From Oscillatoria sp. FACHB-1406 (lineage in GTDB: Bacteria > Cyanobacteriota > Cyanobacteriia > Cyanobacteriales > Spirulinaceae), in the NCBI RefSeq assembly GCF_014698145.1, contig NZ_JACJSM010000027.1:1-64000 (forward strand): 64,000 bases of DNA, in the 5' to 3' direction. Shown here piece after piece: positions 61,597 to 64,000 of this stretch. Within the stretch, counting starts at the first letter, position 1; every line of letters begins with the position of its first letter. Position numbers and translations under genes: made by a program. The notes under the pieces were generated by a model. That model was not told the DNA's origin. It made no database searches and worked only from the letters and a program-made list of their open reading frames with translations.

Positions 61597-62697
61597 TTAC
61601 GATCGGTTGCCGGAAAATCCCTGCATTTGCACTAACTCAACGCAGAGTTCGCTGGCTGCTTCGCGATCGACAATCGGCGGTAATGTTGAGTTTTTGCAAG
61701 CAACATCGAGTTGCTGGTAAAGTTGATTCGCGATCGCCATAATCTCATCGTAGCTATATTTACCCTGCTTCATGGCGAGCAACTCTTCTGCATCTCCCGC
61801 TTCGCGGCGATCGACGATTACTTGTTGCGTTTCTAAGACTTCAATCCCAGTTTTTAATAAACGAATTGCTTGCATCGCGAACTTACAATCGTAGCCGACT
61901 TTTGCCTCCATTGCTGCCCGCGCCGGATTGCGATTTTTCTTCCATTGCTGATAGTTTTTGTATTCCTGCACGGCTTTATGATAGCGCTGGCTGAGTTGCA
62001 GCAGTTTAATGAAATCTTTGGAAGTGTGGGCGAGTTTTTGGGTATAAGCGAGGGTTTCTTCCGGCAAATCGTATTGCTTTAATACGCCCTTATAATCAAT
62101 TTCGGCGGTTAGTAAGCGATAGAGTTCGCCCGCCGGTTCTAGGAATTGGATGCGATCGCGTACTAACAGGTAAAGATACTGCAAAAAACTATTCATATCG
62201 CTGATACTCAGCGGCGGCGTATCCTGCAAGCCAAACTCGGCAGGTGTCGGTTTCTGCGTCGGCGGATCGAGCAACCAGCGGCGATGAGACTCTAATTTTT
62301 TGATTTGCGCGTAACCGTAGCCCGTGTAGGTGCTTTTAACCCGTTTAGAAAGAAACATTCGACGATTGGCTAACAAAACTTTGCCAACTTCCGTTAAATG
62401 CGCGTAATCTTTAAACCAAAGCAATTCTAAAATATTGGGATTATTATCAACCGAAAGTTTGAGAAATTTTCTGAGTTCGTAGATAGCGGTATCTTGCCCC
62501 AAAAACTCAAAATTTCCTGCCTCTTCCGTCCACCCAGAATCTTTCTGCTCGATATCTTTAAAACCCAAATAATAGGGCTGAGTCGCAATAAAAACGCCTC
62601 GGTAATCGTAATCCGAAGTTTCCGTCGCGAGGCCGTAACCTCGCGAACCCGTCAAGGCAAGTAAAATCGTTCGATTTTCAACTTCTAAACGGTTCAT
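61597..62697 (-). CDS. Nucleotidyltransferase domain protein (PF10127/YcgL-like)
   Basis: The 366-residue protein begins MNRLEVENRTILLALTGSRG. It carries the polymerase-beta-type nucleotidyltransferase signature GSRGYGLATETSDYDYRG (Gly-Ser, then the Asp-x-Asp pair near residue 30). A long helical C-terminal region follows (FIKLLQLSQRYHKAVQEYKN and others), with Tyr/Arg-rich phrases. Members are predicted to transfer a nucleotide to RNA, protein or small molecules; the substrate is unknown. I start at the ATG at 62697 because the 30 upstream residues do not fit the family. It lies between deoC (convergent) and a methyltransferase gene upstream on the same strand. Confidence 0.82.
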   Translation of the reverse strand: MNRLEVENRTILLALTGSRGYGLATETSDYDYRGVFIATQPYYLGFKDIEQKDSGWTEEAGNFEFLGQDTAIYELRKFLKLSVDNNPNILELLWFKDYAHLTEVGKVLLANRRMFLSKRVKSTYTGYGYAQIKKLESHRRWLLDPPTQKPTPAEFGLQDTPPLSISDMNSFLQYLYLLVRDRIQFLEPAGELYRLLTAEIDYKGVLKQYDLPEETLAYTQKLAHTSKDFIKLLQLSQRYHKAVQEYKNYQQWKKNRNPARAAMEAKVGYDCKFAMQAIRLLKTGIEVLETQQVIVDRREAGDAEELLAMKQGKYSYDEIMAIANQLYQQLDVACKNSTLPPIVDREAASELCVELVQMQGFSGNRS

Positions 62698-62808
62698 CAG
62701 AAGGATAGATTGCAAATCAGAGTGGTGGATTTTTTGCAGAGATTGAATTCTATAATAGCAGATTTCGGTGAGGTTGAAACGCCTCACCGAGAGCCACGCT
62801 CAAATCAA

Positions 62809-63486
62809 TTAATGAGGGAGCGCATCTATCCGCGATCGCTCGCGAATACCGCTCCAATGGCGATCGGAAGATTGATAAATTTTTAAATCATCCAATCCAG
62901 CTTTTGTTAAAAGTTGCTCGATTTCTTCAAGAGTAAATGCGGCATGAAGTGAATCGCGAAAAAGTTGCTTTTGCTGAATGTTGTAGGTATCGCCTATTGA
63001 ATCTACAATTTGGGCAATATCTTCGACATTAGCAGGGCGCAACAAATCGCGCAACAAAACTGCACCTCCCGGCTTAAGAACGCGCTTAATTTCCTGAAAA
63101 AAGGGAAGCGGATCGGGGAGATGATGAACGAGGCTGTTTGATAGAACAATATCGAAGCTAGCGTCTTCGTAGGGAAGTCGTTTAGCATCGCCGATCTCCA
63201 GAGTAATACGTCCTCCTAAACCGGCAGCCAATACATTTTTCCAAGCCAATTTAAGCATCGATCGCGCTAAGTCAATGCCTGTAATTTGCCACTGAGAGCG
63301 CTCTTGACAAATGAGTATGGGGATGCGTGCTGTCCCCGTTCCCGCATCGAGAACTTCAGCCGGTGCGGTAGAAAGCGCGATCGCGCAACGCGCAAAATCC
63401 ATATTCACTGCCCCAAAATCCATAGAATCGTATTCTGCTGCTTCTTGGGGCGTATCCATAACTTCCGCTTCGAGAATGCGTTGCAT
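62809..63486 (-). CDS. Class I SAM-dependent methyltransferase
   Basis: A 225-residue Rossmann-fold methyltransferase with motif I VLDAGTGTARIPILIC (about 40-55) and the acidic loop ITGIDLARSMLKLA. Post-motif EIGDAKRLPYEDASFDIVLS and HHLPDPLPFFQEIKRVLKPG follow. It is of the UbiE/Coq5-like small-molecule group, but the substrate cannot be predicted. The start may be the ATG at 63486 or the ATG nine codons later. It is 111 bp upstream of the nucleotidyltransferase start on the same strand, with an independent or shared promoter. Confidence 0.88.
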   Translation of the reverse strand: MQRILEAEVMDTPQEAAEYDSMDFGAVNMDFARCAIALSTAPAEVLDAGTGTARIPILICQERSQWQITGIDLARSMLKLAWKNVLAAGLGGRITLEIGDAKRLPYEDASFDIVLSNSLVHHLPDPLPFFQEIKRVLKPGGAVLLRDLLRPANVEDIAQIVDSIGDTYNIQQKQLFRDSLHAAFTLEEIEQLLTKAGLDDLKIYQSSDRHWSGIRERSRIDALPH

Positions 63487-63631
63487 CGTAAAAATCAGCA
63501 GATGAATAGGTTCGGTTTAATTGTATCTAACGGCATCTCAAGTCCGATAAAATCGCTGCGAATAGTACCCACTTTCAAGGATAAAAATTCAATCGAGGAT
63601 TCTTAAAGATCTATAAAGTTTTTGACTCTAT

Positions 63632-64000
63632 TCAATGGGAAACCGCACCGCCTCCGGCTTTCACTTTCTTAAAAAACAGAACGGCAATCCCACTCAGCAA
63701 GAGTGTCAGGCCGACAAAATAGAAACAATCATTAAAAGCCATCACATAGGCTTCCCGCCGCACAATATTATCGAGAGAGGCGATCGCTTGTTGAGTTGCC
63801 GCTTCCAAATCTGCCCCGCGACTGACAAAATACTGCGTTAACTGTTCGATGCGATCGCGCGATTGCGGATCGTACAGTGAAATTGCCTCGCCCAACCGCT
63901 GCGAGTGAAACTGTTCTCGCCGCGTCAGCAACGTCGCCAGTGCGGCAATCCCCAAAGATCCTCCCATATTCCGCATCATATTAAACAACCCACTCGCCGA
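63632..64000 (-). CDS. DHA2-family MFS transporter, C-terminal part (runs off the window)
   Basis: Only the last ~122 codons are present; the gene continues beyond the right edge. The visible part begins SASGLFNMMRNMGGSLGIAA, the conserved stretch at the start of the penultimate membrane segments of EmrB/QacA-type 14-helix exporters. It includes a periplasmic loop (LGEAISLYDPQSRDRIEQL) and ends in a final transmembrane helix (YFVGLTLLLSGIAVLFFKK). It would export drugs or metabolites using the proton gradient, possibly with a separate adaptor. Confidence 0.85.
   Translation of the reverse strand, partial: SASGLFNMMRNMGGSLGIAALATLLTRREQFHSQRLGEAISLYDPQSRDRIEQLTQYFVSRGADLEAATQQAIASLDNIVRREAYVMAFNDCFYFVGLTLLLSGIAVLFFKKVKAGGGAVSH

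Overview
The window is cyanobacterial chromosome. The palindrome GCGATCGC (HIP1) occurs at very high density, and the gene set is typical: an Ftn2/ZipN/ARC6 division protein, a thylakoid/plasma-membrane type FtsH, a UPF0284 CobT-like protein, vMAP- and AAA-like STAND NTPases, XisI, and short A/T-rich tandem repeats between genes. The genus cannot be resolved from the sequence alone. No rRNA, tRNA or CRISPR array was found.

Layout. 0.2-8 kb is housekeeping: nadC, pdhA, ftn2, nfi, a 72-aa protein and ftsH. 8.0-9.4 kb is an IS200/IS605-type element carrying tnpB without tnpA. 9.4-14.1 kb holds a Tat-type solute-binding lipoprotein, a small coiled-coil protein, a CobT-like gene with a DUF2232 membrane protein, and a Crp/Fnr regulator. 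14.4-18.0 kb is a two-gene unit: an acidic coiled-coil protein followed by a divergent Hsp70/actin-fold protein. 18.3-22.3 kb is a split MacAB-type exporter (adaptor, permease, ATPase). 22.3-27.6 kb is an operon of two large AAA-like signalling proteins, one with 14 WD40 repeats and one with a degenerate GGDEF domain. 27.9-46.1 kb is mostly metabolism and translation: tyrS, a class A PBP, metY-metX, ureG, an OLD-like ATPase, an M20 amidohydrolase, hisS, a large Pro/Glu-rich protein, a phosphatase, a D-2-hydroxyacid dehydrogenase and ilvB.

46.4-56.3 kb is an accessory, defence-like region. It contains a vMAP-type NB-ARC protein, two unknown A/T-rich genes, xisI, an AbrB antitoxin beside a truncated PIN toxin, an imperfect segmental duplication of that locus, a small XRE regulator with a palindrome at its start, an XPB-like helicase, and a RecQ-phosphoribosyltransferase fusion directly abutting a DprA-family gene. 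The RecQ-PRTase/DprA pair is the best candidate here for a little-described conflict or DNA-uptake system.

56.3-64 kb returns to housekeeping: a phosphatase, a coiled-coil protein, rpsB-tsf, deoC, a nucleotidyltransferase, a methyltransferase and the end of a DHA2-type MFS transporter. Divergent from rpsB is an unlisted 59-codon reading frame (59694-59873) containing the pentapeptide RGSGR and followed by a strong intrinsic terminator. It is a speculative but easily tested small-peptide candidate.
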